Origin: Streptomyces hoynatensis | GTDB taxonomy: Bacteria > Actinomycetota > Actinomycetes > Streptomycetales > Streptomycetaceae | Reading direction: 5' to 3' | Length of the DNA stretch: 64,000 bases | NCBI RefSeq assembly: GCF_003626535.1 | Contig: NZ_RBAL01000003.1 | Location: forward strand, 310,001 to 374,000 | Shown here: positions 41,666 through 51,454 of the stretch, in pieces | How positions within the stretch are numbered: the stretch's first letter is position 1 | Layout of the letters: every line of letters begins with the position of its first letter | Position numbers and translations under genes: made by a program | The notes under the pieces: generated by a model | Database searches by the model: none | Seen by the model: only the letters and a program-made list of their open reading frames with translations | Told to the model about the DNA's origin: nothing

Positions 41666-43660
41666 ATGCGCCACGCCAGGACGGACCGCGCGCCGGCCGC
41701 CGCACCGCGGCCGGGCACCGCCGGTGACCCGCGCCCGCCGCGGATCACCGCCACCGTCCCGGTCGGCGTCCCGCCCCTGTGGGCCCTGCTGGAGCGCCGG
41801 CTCTTCGACGCGCTCGACGAGGCCTGGCGGGCCTTCGCCCGGCGCTACTGCGAGCCCGACGGCCGGCTGCGCCACGAGGGCCCGATGGAGAGCCGCGACG
41901 GGGCCGACGACTTCTACGAGGCGTTCTTCAACTGGCCCACCCTCTACCGGCTCGGCGGCGCCGACGACCTCCTGGAGGCCGCCAAGCACCACTGGCGCGG
42001 GGTCACCGCCCAGCTGACCGCCACCGGCCACGTGGTGGACGAGTTCGAGCGCGGCTACGACTGGTTCCACATGGGCGAGTCCCTGCTCCTGTTCTACGGG
42101 ATCTGCGCCGCCGACCCGGGCGACGCGGAGTTCCGCGAGCGCGCCCGCCGCTTCGCCGAGCTGTACCTGCCCTCCTCGCCCGCGGGGAACTACGACCGGG
42201 AGACCCGGACCATCCGCGCCCCGCACAACGGCGCCCGGGGCCCGCGCTACGGCGTCAACGAGGAGTGGTCCTCCTACGGAGCCCACCTCACCTCGATGCG
42301 CCCCTACGGCCTGCCGCTGCGGGATCTGCCCGGCATCACCTGCTGGGCGGACCTCGGGGACCCCGGCAAGGCCGCCCGGATGGGCGCCGCCATGGGCGAG
42401 CGGCTCGGCCGCGGCGACGTGGCCGTCAACCTGGCGGCCACCAGCCTCGCCACCAACGCCTGGCTCTACGACCACGACGACCGCTTCCGCTCCTGGGCGC
42501 TGGACTACCTCGCGGCCTGGTGGCGGCGCACCGAGGACTGCGGCGGCATCCTGCCGGACAACGTCGGCCCCTCCGGGCTCGTCGGCGAGCTGCACGGCGG
42601 TCGCTGGTACGGCGGCAGCTACGGCTGGACCTGGCCGCACGGCATCTACAGCGTGGGCAACGCGGCCGCCGTCGCCGCCGTCAACAGCGTGCTGCTGACC
42701 GGCACCACCGCCGGCCTCGGCCTCGGCCGCGCCCCCCTGGACCTGGTGGCCGCCCACGCCGCCACCGGCTCCGTCGTCCGCACCGAGATGAGCATCCGCG
42801 ACCGCTGGGAGGCCGAACTCGGCGAGGACGTCGCCCGCCGCATCCTGCTCGTCCCCAACCGGTACGCCGACGGCGGCTGGTTCGACTACCAGCCTCCCCA
42901 GCTGGGCCTGCCCGTGTGGCTGTGGCAGGCGGGCGGCGCCGCGCAGGACGCCGCACGGCTGGAGTGGCTGCGCCAGTCCTGCGGCTACGACTGGCGCACC
43001 GTCCGCGGCTTCCGCAACAAGGAGGAGGCGGGCCACGAGGCCCCCTGGCTGATGTACCTGCGCGGCGAGAACCCGGACTACCCCACCGCCGCGCTCGGGG
43101 CCGCCCTCGCCCAGGTGGAACGGCGCATGGCGCTCATCGCCGCCGACCGCACCGAGCCGGGCCGGCTGGACATCCACCACTGGCAGCGCCACAACCCGGT
43201 GCTCACCGAGGCGCTCCTCCAGCTGACCTGCGGCACCCCCCAGGTCCTCTACAACGGCGGGCTGCTGCCGCTGCGCCTGGCCTGGGAGGACACCCTGCGC
43301 GGCCGGCCCGGGCTGCCGCCCGGCGTCGCCGCCCTCGTCGAGGAGGCGGCGGCGGAACGCGTCTGCGTGCAGCTGGTGCACACCGGCCTGACCGGCACCC
43401 GCCGCGTCCTGCTGCGGGCCGGCGGCTTCGGCGAGCACCGCATCGACACCGTGCGCGCCGACCTGGCCGAGCCCGGCTACCCGGGCGACCCGCGCGCCTG
43501 CACCGCCCCCGCCCCGGCCACCGGCACCCGCGAGATGGCCGTCGGCGGCCCCGGGCTGGAGGTCGAGCTGCCGCCGGGCCGCCGCATCCGCCTGGAACTG
43601 CACCTGACCCCGCGGGCCTACCGCGCCGCCCACCACCGCCCGGGCCGGCCCGGCTCGTGA
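41666..43660 (+). CDS. Uncharacterised alpha/alpha-toroid carbohydrate-active-type protein
   Basis: 664 aa without a signal peptide. Composition and repeated aromatic-rich helices (FYEAFFNWPTLYRLGG, DWFHMGESLLLFYGI, WALDYLAAWWRRTEDCGG, GSYGWTWPHGIYSVGNAA) suggest an (alpha/alpha)6 toroid, followed by a smaller beta-rich C-terminal part (LELHLTP). Such folds occur in unsaturated glucuronyl hydrolases, GH families and polysaccharide lyases, but I see no diagnostic family motif, so no activity is assigned. ATG 41666 has AGGGAGGA. It is cytoplasmic, in a unit with the RraA-like protein, so it could degrade imported pectin oligomers. Confidence 0.8.
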   Translation: MRHARTDRAPAAAPRPGTAGDPRPPRITATVPVGVPPLWALLERRLFDALDEAWRAFARRYCEPDGRLRHEGPMESRDGADDFYEAFFNWPTLYRLGGADDLLEAAKHHWRGVTAQLTATGHVVDEFERGYDWFHMGESLLLFYGICAADPGDAEFRERARRFAELYLPSSPAGNYDRETRTIRAPHNGARGPRYGVNEEWSSYGAHLTSMRPYGLPLRDLPGITCWADLGDPGKAARMGAAMGERLGRGDVAVNLAATSLATNAWLYDHDDRFRSWALDYLAAWWRRTEDCGGILPDNVGPSGLVGELHGGRWYGGSYGWTWPHGIYSVGNAAAVAAVNSVLLTGTTAGLGLGRAPLDLVAAHAATGSVVRTEMSIRDRWEAELGEDVARRILLVPNRYADGGWFDYQPPQLGLPVWLWQAGGAAQDAARLEWLRQSCGYDWRTVRGFRNKEEAGHEAPWLMYLRGENPDYPTAALGAALAQVERRMALIAADRTEPGRLDIHHWQRHNPVLTEALLQLTCGTPQVLYNGGLLPLRLAWEDTLRGRPGLPPGVAALVEEAAAERVCVQLVHTGLTGTRRVLLRAGGFGEHRIDTVRADLAEPGYPGDPRACTAPAPATGTREMAVGGPGLEVELPPGRRIRLELHLTPRAYRAAHHRPGRPGS

Positions 43661-43721
43661 GGCGCGGGCCCGACCGGCCCGCCAGGGAACCGAGAAGCGC
43701 AGCACGTGAGGAGATTCGCCA

Positions 43722-44489
43722 GTGGAGACGGAGCGGGTGTGGGACCTGCCGGTACGCGGCCGGGCGCCGGCCGCGGTCGCCGAGGAACTCGTCAGGCGGC
43801 TGTCCGGCGTCTCGTCGGCCACGGCCTGCGCCAAACTGCACGCCCAGGGCATCCGCCGCACCTTCGTCTCCGGGCCGCGCCCGCTGACGCCGGGGCAGAA
43901 GATCGCCGGCCGCGTCCGCACCCTGCAGTTCATGCCGCAGCGCGAGGACGTGGCCTCCGGGCTCGGCCACGAGCACGTCGAACGGCACACCGCGCTGTGG
44001 GCGGTCCTTGAGGCCGTCGAGCCGGGCGACGTGCTGGTCGTCCAGGCCTTCGGCAGCCCGCACACCGGCTGCTTCGGCGACATGCTCGTGCGCTACTTCC
44101 AGCGCAAGGGGGGCGCCGGGATCGTCGTGGACGGCTGCGTGCGCGACTCCCCCCGGGTGCGGGAGACCGGCCTGCCCGTCTGGTCCACCGGCGCGACCCC
44201 GCACTACGCCTCCCAGGCGGAGCTCTTCCCCTGGGCCTACGACGTGCCGGTGGCCTGCGGCGGCGTCCTCGTCCTGCCGGGCGACCTGCTGGTGGCGGAC
44301 GACGACGGGCCGGTGGTCGTGCCGCGGGCCCGCGCGGAGGAGGTCATCGCCGCCGCGCGCGAGCACGAGGAGTGGGAGCGCTTCAGCCGCTCCCGGATCG
44401 AGGAGGGGGGAGCACTCGCCGACTACTACCCGCTGACCGAGCGGACCCGCGCCGAGTACGAGCGCCTGCGGCGCGCGGGCACCGCCTGA
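43722..44489 (+). CDS. RraA-family protein (HMG/oxaloacetate aldolase-decarboxylase type)
   Basis: 255 aa, somewhat longer than a minimal RraA (about 160-230). The core VSSATACAKL, GQKIAGRVRTLQ, EPGDVLVVQAFG and GIVVDGCVRDSPRVRE are intact, including the R-D metal/substrate site of class II pyruvate aldolases. Family enzymes cleave 4-hydroxy-4-methyl-2-oxoglutarate or related oxoacids, or decarboxylate oxaloacetate; some only regulate RNase E. In this sugar-acid context an aldolase or decarboxylase acting on a keto-acid from galacturonate breakdown is the likeliest reading. GTG 43722 has GAGGAG upstream. A C-terminal charged helix follows the core. Confidence 0.88.
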   Translation: METERVWDLPVRGRAPAAVAEELVRRLSGVSSATACAKLHAQGIRRTFVSGPRPLTPGQKIAGRVRTLQFMPQREDVASGLGHEHVERHTALWAVLEAVEPGDVLVVQAFGSPHTGCFGDMLVRYFQRKGGAGIVVDGCVRDSPRVRETGLPVWSTGATPHYASQAELFPWAYDVPVACGGVLVLPGDLLVADDDGPVVVPRARAEEVIAAAREHEEWERFSRSRIEEGGALADYYPLTERTRAEYERLRRAGTA

Positions 44490-44598
44490 GCACCCCGCCG
44501 GCGCAGGGACCAGACCAGGACACCACCCCGGGACCGGCCGTGAACCCCCCGGCACCCCGGGCGAGAACCGCAGGAAACACCCCAAGGAGAGCCGAACG

Positions 44599-46473
44599 TT
44601 GCGCACATTCCGCAGACCGCGCCCCTCCCTCGTGGCGCCGGCCGCAGGAGCGGCGGTGCTGATGGCCGCCGCTGCCGCCCTGCCAGGAGAGACGGTCAGC
44701 GCGGCAGAGAGCTGCTCGGCCAAGGAGTTCTTCGTCGCCCCCGACGGCAGCGACCGCGCGCGCGGCGACGAGGACCACCCCTGGCAGACGATCGAGCACG
44801 CCCGCGACCACCTCCGGGACAAGAACCTGACCCGCAACATGCGCTGCGACATCGTCGTCAACCTGCGCGCCGGCGACTACCAGGTGGACCAGGCCGTGGA
44901 GTTCGACGAGGACGACTCGGGCACGAACGGGCACCAGGTCGTCTACCGCAGCTACGACGGCCCGGGCGAGGCCCGCATCCTGGGCGCCAGGGAGATCACC
45001 GGCTGGGAGGAGTACCAGGACGGCATCTACCGCGCCCAGGTCGACCCCGACGCCCCCTTCTACACCCTCTACGAGGACGGGCGGCGGGCCACCACCGCCC
45101 GCTACCCCAACCGGGAGACCGAGGACGAGTGGGCGCCCTACCTGTTCTCCGTGCTCTCCGAGCCGGAGAAGGAGGCCGTGCACCAGTGGCTCTACAGCAA
45201 CCCCGGTGACTGGGACCCGGACTGGGACCTCGACGACGCCTCCGTGGTCGTCTGGTCGGGCGGCAGCTGGAGCTGGTTCACCGACACCGTCCCGATCCAC
45301 GACTGGAACCCGGCCAAGAACCAGATGACCCTCACGTACTGGACCCGCTACGCCCTGATGAACAGCCGCAGCGGCTCGCGGTACTTCCTCCAGAACTCCC
45401 TCGACTTCCTCGACCAGGCGGGCGAGTACTACCTCGACTACGACGCGGGCGAGCTCTACTACAAGCCGCGCGGCGACATCGCGGACGCCCACATCATGGC
45501 CCCCGTCACCGACACCCTCCTCAGGGTCGCGGGCAGCAGCGAGGACCACCGGGTGCAGAACCTCACCTTCGACGGACTCGCCCTGCAGTACACCGACTTC
45601 GTCGACTGGTACCGCTCCGGCTGGATCAGCGGCGGCGACTCCGGCGAGGTGCACGAATACCCCGAGTACGACCGGCAGATCGAGATGCCGCGCAACCGGT
45701 TCGGCGCGATCACGGTGACCAACAGCAAGGACATCACCTTCTCCCGGCTGCACGTCTCCGACACCGGCTACCACGCCGTCTACGCCCTCTTCGCCAACGA
45801 GGGACTGACCGTCAGGGACAGCCTGCTGGAGAACATCGGCGGCGACGGCATCAAGGTGGAGGGCCCCTACCCCGGCGAGGGCAACACCTCCTTCGGGCAC
45901 CTCTTCACCGACAACTACATCAGCCACTTCGGCGAGCTGGTCCCCGGCGACGCCTCCGGGGTCGAGCTGATGAACACCGGCGACAACGAGGTCAGCCACA
46001 GCTACATCGAGCACAGCGCGCGCTACGGCGTCACCCTGGAGGTACGGCCCGAGGTGACCGACCCCGAGGACAACTACGCCCACGGCAACGTCTTCGAGTA
46101 CCTCGACATCCAGGACGCCGGCCTCGACAGCGGCGACATGGGCGCGTTCTACACCTACGGCGTGGACAACGCCGAGCCCTACCCGGTGGACAACTACGCC
46201 CGCCAGATCGTCATCGGCGACGTGCTCCCCGACGACTCGATGCCCGACAGCGGCACCCGCGGCGTGCACATGGACGCCGGCGGCTGCGGGTTCGGCTTCT
46301 CCGACATCCAGGTCGGCGAGGTCACCGACCAGGAGTACCAGAGCTACGACTGCAACACCGTCGAGAACGGCAGCTGGCAGGACGACTTCGACCCCTCGCG
46401 GATGGAGTACGACCGGATCGGCATCACGGACTCCTTCCCCTACGAGGTCGAGGGCGGAACCGCCGCCCAGTGA
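44599..46473 (+). CDS. Secreted right-handed parallel beta-helix protein, possibly glycosidase
   Basis: 624 aa. A Sec-type signal (LVAPAAGAAVLMAAAAA...VSAAES) leads to a beta-helix opening FFVAPDGSD, HPWQTIEHARDHL and LRAGDYQVDQAVEF, the pattern of DUF1565-like enzymes. The centre has ITVTNSKDITFSRLHVSDTGYHAVYA and GGDGIKVEGP, the coils with stacked Asp/Asn. The layout and length suggest a beta-helix glycosidase such as GH141 (rhamnogalacturonan-II fucosidase/xylanase), but family assignment is a guess. TTG 44599 is the start because AAGGAGAG ends 7 nt upstream and no ATG/GTG lies closer. It is co-directional with the RraA gene, 109 nt behind it. Confidence 0.85.
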   Translation: MRTFRRPRPSLVAPAAGAAVLMAAAAALPGETVSAAESCSAKEFFVAPDGSDRARGDEDHPWQTIEHARDHLRDKNLTRNMRCDIVVNLRAGDYQVDQAVEFDEDDSGTNGHQVVYRSYDGPGEARILGAREITGWEEYQDGIYRAQVDPDAPFYTLYEDGRRATTARYPNRETEDEWAPYLFSVLSEPEKEAVHQWLYSNPGDWDPDWDLDDASVVVWSGGSWSWFTDTVPIHDWNPAKNQMTLTYWTRYALMNSRSGSRYFLQNSLDFLDQAGEYYLDYDAGELYYKPRGDIADAHIMAPVTDTLLRVAGSSEDHRVQNLTFDGLALQYTDFVDWYRSGWISGGDSGEVHEYPEYDRQIEMPRNRFGAITVTNSKDITFSRLHVSDTGYHAVYALFANEGLTVRDSLLENIGGDGIKVEGPYPGEGNTSFGHLFTDNYISHFGELVPGDASGVELMNTGDNEVSHSYIEHSARYGVTLEVRPEVTDPEDNYAHGNVFEYLDIQDAGLDSGDMGAFYTYGVDNAEPYPVDNYARQIVIGDVLPDDSMPDSGTRGVHMDAGGCGFGFSDIQVGEVTDQEYQSYDCNTVENGSWQDDFDPSRMEYDRIGITDSFPYEVEGGTAAQ

Positions 46474-46682
46474 GGGACCGATGAGCGCGCCGGCCGCGGC
46501 GCGCCCGCCCCGCCCCGGTACGCCGCCTCCCCGGCGCCGCACCGGGGGCCGGGGCCCGGCGCCCGCGGCGGCACCGGGCGGGCACGCCGCCCGCCGGGAC
46601 CGGCCCCCGCGGGCGGCGCCGGGCGGGCGGCCCGGGCAGCACCGTCGCCGGCGGACACGAGGGACGAGTAGGAGGAAGGGTC

Positions 46683-47621
46683 ATGGGAATCCTCGAGGGC
46701 TACCGCGTGGTCGAGCTGTCGAGCGCCGCGCCGGGGACGCTGGCCTCGGCCCGCCTGGCCGGGCTGGGCGCCGACGTGGTCAGGGTGGAGCCGCCGGCCG
46801 GGGGAGAGCGCGGCACGCCGGGGAACGCGGCCGGGCGCGGCGCCCCCCGGCCCGAACCGGCCGGTCCGGAACCGGCCGGGCCCGGACCGTCCCGGCCGGA
46901 ACCCGGGGCCGCGGGCGCAGGCACCCTGCGTCCCGCCGCCCTCCCCTGCGGCGCGCAGGACCCGGCCGCCCTCGTCGCACTCGCCCGCGGCGCCGACGTC
47001 TTACTGCACGACCTGGCGCCGCGGGCCGCCGAGCGGCTCGGCCTCGGCCACGCCGCCCTCCGCGCGGTCAACCCCGCGCTCGTGTACGTCGCGATCGACC
47101 CGGGCGGCCACGGCCCAGCCCCCGGCGGGCCACCGCAGGCGGGGCCGGCGGCCCCCCAACCCGCCGACGAGCTCACCGCCGCGGCGGCCGTCGAGGGCAC
47201 CCTCGCCGCCCTGCTGCACCGCGAACGCACCGGCGAGGGCCGGCTCGTCCGGGTGAGCGCCAGGGAGGCGACCTGGCCGGCCCCGCCGCCCCCCACCCTC
47301 CCGGCCGCCGCCCCCCGGGCCCCGCGCCGCCGCGCCGCCGAGCCCTTCGGCCACACCTACGTCCGCGCCCCCTACGGGGTGTTCCCCACCAAGGACGGCC
47401 ACCTGGCCCTGGCCATGCCGCCCCTGGACCTGCTCGGCGACGCCCTGGGCCTGCCCGAACTCGGCGGCGGCGAGGCGGCCCTCGGCGGCCACAGCTGCCG
47501 CGACGAGATCACCGCCCTGATCAGGCTGCGGCTGCCGCGCCGCACCACCGCCGAATGGCTCGAACTCTTCGCCCGCTCCGGCATCTCGGCCGGACCCGTC
47601 GGCTCCGCGGAGGCATCGTGA
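46683..47621 (+). CDS. Short CaiB/BaiF-type (family III) CoA-transferase homologue
   Basis: 312 aa, versus about 390-430 for the family. The N-terminal VVELSSAAPGTLASARLAGLGADVVRVE matches the CoA-binding start, PADELTAAAAVEGTLAALLHRERTGEG holds the position of the catalytic Asp with the following helix, and YGVFPTKDGHLAL is the C-terminal family segment. About 70 residues between the two halves of the large domain are missing and replaced by Pro/Ala-rich repeats (PEPAGPEPAGPGPSRPEP). GTAGGAGGAAGG precedes the ATG. The 209-nt gap upstream (46474-46682) is GC-rich without a gene. Coupled to the next gene by GTGA overlap. The missing part may mean loss or change of activity. Confidence 0.82.
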   Translation: MGILEGYRVVELSSAAPGTLASARLAGLGADVVRVEPPAGGERGTPGNAAGRGAPRPEPAGPEPAGPGPSRPEPGAAGAGTLRPAALPCGAQDPAALVALARGADVLLHDLAPRAAERLGLGHAALRAVNPALVYVAIDPGGHGPAPGGPPQAGPAAPQPADELTAAAAVEGTLAALLHRERTGEGRLVRVSAREATWPAPPPPTLPAAAPRAPRRRAAEPFGHTYVRAPYGVFPTKDGHLALAMPPLDLLGDALGLPELGGGEAALGGHSCRDEITALIRLRLPRRTTAEWLELFARSGISAGPVGSAEAS

Positions 47622-48811
47622 CCACCCCCACGACCGCCGCCCCCGCGGCCACCGGCGAACTGCGCGGACTCACCTGGGACCACCCCCGCGGCTACGGCCC
47701 GCTGGAGGAGCTGGCCAGGCTGGACGCCGCCGTGCCCACCGGATGCGAGACGGTGGGGCTGCCGCTGCGCTGGCACCGGCAGCCGCTCTCCGGCTTCGAG
47801 TCCGCGCCGATCGCGGCCCTCGCCCCCGACTACGACCTGCTGGTCGTCGACCACGCCGCGCTCGGCGACGCCGTCGAGGCCGGCTGCCTGGTGGCCATGG
47901 ACGTGCTCTTCGACGCGGCAGAACTCGCCACCTGGCGGGCCCGCAGCGTGGGCCCCGGCTACCGGAGCCACGAGTGCGCCGGCCGCACCTGGGCCCTGCC
48001 CCTGGACGCCACCGCCCAGACCGCGGCCGCCCGGCCCGACCTGATGGGGGACCAGGCGCCGCCCGCCACCTGGGAGGAGGCGTGCGCCCTGCCGGGCCGG
48101 GTGCCGCTCACCCTGTGCCTGGGCGGCCCGCACGCCTTCCTCACCTTCTGCGCCCTGTGCCTGGCACAGGGCGAGGAGCCCCTCGCCCCCGGCGCCGAGG
48201 CCGTCTGCTCCCGCGAGCGGGGGCTGGCCGCCCTGGAGGTGATGGCGGCCCTCGCCGCCCGCACCCCGGCCGCGCTGCGCGAGGCGGGCCCGCTCGGCGT
48301 GCTGCGCGCCATGAGCGCCGAGGACGGCCCCGCCTACTGCCCGCTGGTCCCCGGACACGCCACCTTCACCCGCTCGGGCCCCTACCCGCTCGCCTTCTCC
48401 GCCCCGCCCGCCTGGCTGCCGGGCGGCGCGCCCGGCAGCGTCTTCGGCGGCGCGGGACTGGCCGTCTCCCGGCGCGGCACCGGCGACCCCGCGGTGCGTT
48501 CCGCGATCCGCGACCACCTGCGCCGGCTGCTCGCGGAGCCGGTGCAGCGCGAGCTGTTCCCCGTGACCGGCGGGCAGCCCGCCGCCCGGGCGGCCTGGCG
48601 CGACCCGTGGACCAACGAGCGCTGGGGCGGCTTCTACCTGCGCACCCTCGCCACCGTCGAGGGCGCATGGGTCCGGCCCCGCCGCCCCGGCTACCCCGCC
48701 TTCCAGGCGGCGGCCTCGCGCCTGCTGCGCGAGGGGCTGGCCGCCGGGGTTCCGCACCGCGCCCTGCTGGACGAGCTGGACGCCCGCCACCGGCGGACGG
48801 GGCGCCGATGA
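47618..48811 (+). CDS. Cytosolic solute-binding-protein-like protein
   Basis: 397 aa. The fold pattern is that of extracellular solute-binding proteins (family 1 type): LAPDYDLLVVDHAALGDAV, WALPLDATAQTAAARPDLM, ATWEEACALP and a C-terminal hinge segment. There is no signal peptide, lipobox or Tat motif, so it should stay in the cytoplasm. GTG 47618 overlaps the stop of the CoA-transferase-like gene, making a fixed pair. A binding protein coupled to a CoA-transferase points to a sensor or carrier for a sugar acid, or a converted enzyme. I do not recognise a characterised homologue. Confidence 0.78.
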   Translation: MTTPTTAAPAATGELRGLTWDHPRGYGPLEELARLDAAVPTGCETVGLPLRWHRQPLSGFESAPIAALAPDYDLLVVDHAALGDAVEAGCLVAMDVLFDAAELATWRARSVGPGYRSHECAGRTWALPLDATAQTAAARPDLMGDQAPPATWEEACALPGRVPLTLCLGGPHAFLTFCALCLAQGEEPLAPGAEAVCSRERGLAALEVMAALAARTPAALREAGPLGVLRAMSAEDGPAYCPLVPGHATFTRSGPYPLAFSAPPAWLPGGAPGSVFGGAGLAVSRRGTGDPAVRSAIRDHLRRLLAEPVQRELFPVTGGQPAARAAWRDPWTNERWGGFYLRTLATVEGAWVRPRRPGYPAFQAAASRLLREGLAAGVPHRALLDELDARHRRTGRR

Positions 48812-48840
48812 CCGCACGCCCCGCCGCCCCCGCGCGCCCC

Positions 48841-48882
48841 CGCGCCACGCCCCGGCGCCCCCGCGCCACGCCCCGGCGCCCC
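48841..48882 (+). repeat. 21-bp perfect tandem duplication
   Basis: Two adjacent copies of a 21-nt unit (48841-48861, 48862-48882) in the 191-nt Pro/Arg/Ala-type low-complexity gap between the solute-binding-like gene and GH95. A small open frame here (48808-48966) is probably not a gene. Confidence 0.7.
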
Positions 48883-49002
48883 CCGCCGGGCGCCCGCACC
48901 CCCCGACCCGCCGGCTCGCCGCGCGCCACCGCCCGCCCTGCCGGGCGCGGACCGCACAGCCGGTGACCCACCCCCCTCGAACCACCAGGAGAGAGCCGAC
49001 CC

Positions 49003-51423
49003 ATGCCCGAGATGTCCAGACGCAGCGTTCTCGCCGCCGCCGCCACGGCGAGCGCGGCCGCCACCGCGCTCCCCGCCCACCCCGCCCGGGCCGCCACCGG
49101 CGAACAGCCCGCGGATGCCGCGCAGGCCGCCGCCGCACGCAACCCGATGCGGCTGTGGTACACGGCCCCGGCCGCGGAGTGGCTGGAGGCGCTGCCCGTC
49201 GGCAACGGCCGCATCGGCGCGATGGTCTTCGGCGGCACCGACACCGAGCGCCTCCAGCTCAACGAGGACAGCCTGTGGGCCGGCGGCCCCCGCGACTACG
49301 CCCGCCCCGACGCCGCCGACTACCTGGACGAGATCCGCGACCTGGTCGTCGCCGAGAAGTGGTACCAGGCGCAGCAGCTCGCCGACGCCCACTTCCTCGG
49401 CGCCCCCTCGGAACAGGCCGCCTACCAGGTCCTCGGCGACCTCGAACTCGCCCTTCCCGCCGGCGGGGAGGTCACCGGCTACACCCGCGAGCTCGACCTG
49501 GAGAGCGCCGTCACCCGCGTGCGCTACACCCGCGACGGCGTCCGCCACACCCGCGAGGTCTTCGCCAGCGCCCCCGACCAGGTCCTCGTCGTGCGCCTGA
49601 CCGCCGACACCCCGGGCAGCGTCGGCTTCACCGCGCGGTTCACCACCCCCCAGGAGGCCACCTCCTCGGCCGTGGACGACGAGGCCATCGCCCTCGACGG
49701 CATCAGCGGCGAATGGTACGGCCTGCCGGGCTCGGTCCGCTTCCGCGCCCACGCCCGGGCCCTCGCCGAGGGCGGCCGGGTGAGCACAGGCGAGCAGGGC
49801 GAACTGACCGTGACCGGCGCCGACGCGGTCACCCTCCTCGTCTCCATGGCCACCAGCTACCGCTCCTGGAAGGACGTCGGCGCCGACCCCGTCGCCCGCG
49901 CCCGCCGCCCCCTGCAGGCCGCCGCGGAGCTGCCCTACCACCGGCTGCGCGAGCGGCACGTCACCGACTTCCGGCGCCTGTTCGGCCGGGTGGCCCTCGA
50001 CCTGGGCACCTCCGACCGCGTCGCGCTCCCCACCAACGAGCGCATCCCGCTCTTCGCCGACGGCAACGACCCCCAACTGGCCGCGCTCTACTTCCAGTAC
50101 GGCCGCTACCTCCTGGCCTCCTGCTCCCGCTCGCCCGGCCAGCCGGCCAACCTCCAGGGCCTGTGGAACGACAGCATGTCCCCCTCCTGGGAGTCCAAGT
50201 ACACCGTCAACATCAACTTCGAGATGAACTACTGGCCCGCCGGCCCCACCAACCTCGCCGAGTGCTGGGACCCGGCCGTGGACATGATCCACGAGCTGGC
50301 CGAGTCCGGCGCCCGCACGGCCAAGGCGCTCTACGACGCGAACGGCTGGGTGCTGCACCACAACACCGACGGCTGGCGCGGCACCGCCCCCGTGGACTTC
50401 GCCCAGTACGGCATGTGGCCCACCGGCGGCGCCTGGCTGTGCGTGATGCTGTGGGACCACTACCAGTTCACCGGGGACACCGAGGCGCTGGCCCGCAACT
50501 ACCCGGTGATCAAGGGCGCGGTGCAGTTCTTCCTCGACACCCTGGTGGAGGACGCGCGCACCGGCTGGCTGGTCACCAACCCCTCGCAGTCGCCCGAGGT
50601 CACCCACCACCAGGACGAGGGCGAGAGCGTCAGCATCTGCGCCGGCCCCACCATGGACATGCAGCTGCTGCGCGACCTCTTCGACGCCTTCCGCCAGGCC
50701 GCCGGCGTCCTGGGCGTCGACCGGGGCCTCACCGAGCGCGTCGGCGAGGTCCGCGACCGGCTCGCCCCCATGCAGATCGGCTACCTGGGCCAGCTCCAGG
50801 AGTGGCTGGAGGACTGGGAGGAGGCGGCGCTGGTCAAGAGCCGGCACACCTCGCACCTCTACGGCCTCTTCCCCAGCGCCCAGATCACCCCCAGGCAGAC
50901 CCCGGAGCTGGCCGCCGCCGCGGTCAGGTCCCTCGAACTGCGCGGCGCCGCGGGGCAGGGCTGGTCCCTGGCCTGGAAGATCAACCTCTACGCGCGGCTG
51001 CTCGACGCGGAGACGGCCTACGCCAGGTTCGCCGACCTGCTCACCCCGGCCCGTACCGCGCCCAACCTGTTCGACCTGCACCCGCCCTTCCAGATCGACG
51101 GCAACTTCGGCGGTGTCTCCGGCGTCACCGAGATGCTGCTCCAGAGCCACGCGGGCGAGATCGACCTGCTGCCCGCGCTCCCGGCCGCCTGGCCCGCCGG
51201 CTCCTTCCGGGGCCTGCGGGCACGCGGCGGCTTCGAACTCGACGTGGAGTGGACCGAGCAGGGAATCGCGCGTGCCGCCGTGCGCTCCCGCCTCGGCAAC
51301 CCGGTCCGCATCCGCACCCCGCACCCCGTGCGCGTCACGGGGGCACCGGCCGACCGCCCCGAGGACAACGTGGTCGCCTTCGACACCAGGCCGGGCGGCG
51401 CGTACGTACTGCGCCCCGTGTGA
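49003..51423 (+). CDS. Tat-secreted GH95-family alpha-L-fucosidase/galactosidase
   Basis: 806 aa, expected length for GH95. Twin-Arg signal [10 protein letters not shown] with cleavage after ARA. The family opening [54 protein letters not shown] and the C-terminal [18 protein letters not shown] are clear; the last contains one of the catalytic residues around the inverting site. GH95 enzymes remove 1,2-linked L-fucose or L-galactose, the latter a side-chain sugar of rhamnogalacturonan II and xyloglucan. ATG 49003 is preceded by GAGAG. It probably trims pectin side chains outside the cell. Confidence 0.94.
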   Translation: MPEMSRRSVLAAAATASAAATALPAHPARAATGEQPADAAQAAAARNPMRLWYTAPAAEWLEALPVGNGRIGAMVFGGTDTERLQLNEDSLWAGGPRDYARPDAADYLDEIRDLVVAEKWYQAQQLADAHFLGAPSEQAAYQVLGDLELALPAGGEVTGYTRELDLESAVTRVRYTRDGVRHTREVFASAPDQVLVVRLTADTPGSVGFTARFTTPQEATSSAVDDEAIALDGISGEWYGLPGSVRFRAHARALAEGGRVSTGEQGELTVTGADAVTLLVSMATSYRSWKDVGADPVARARRPLQAAAELPYHRLRERHVTDFRRLFGRVALDLGTSDRVALPTNERIPLFADGNDPQLAALYFQYGRYLLASCSRSPGQPANLQGLWNDSMSPSWESKYTVNINFEMNYWPAGPTNLAECWDPAVDMIHELAESGARTAKALYDANGWVLHHNTDGWRGTAPVDFAQYGMWPTGGAWLCVMLWDHYQFTGDTEALARNYPVIKGAVQFFLDTLVEDARTGWLVTNPSQSPEVTHHQDEGESVSICAGPTMDMQLLRDLFDAFRQAAGVLGVDRGLTERVGEVRDRLAPMQIGYLGQLQEWLEDWEEAALVKSRHTSHLYGLFPSAQITPRQTPELAAAAVRSLELRGAAGQGWSLAWKINLYARLLDAETAYARFADLLTPARTAPNLFDLHPPFQIDGNFGGVSGVTEMLLQSHAGEIDLLPALPAAWPAGSFRGLRARGGFELDVEWTEQGIARAAVRSRLGNPVRIRTPHPVRVTGAPADRPEDNVVAFDTRPGGAYVLRPV

Positions 51424-51454
51424 GCCGCCCCCCACCGCCAAGGAGTACAACGAC

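Noticed and set aside
48841..48882. Possible CRISPR-like repeat
   Set aside because: Only two adjacent units without spacers; a simple tandem duplication.
48808..48966. 52-codon open frame overlapping the solute-binding-like stop (ATGA)
   Set aside because: Only Pro/Arg/Ala low complexity with a 21-bp duplication; no family similarity and no ribosome site.
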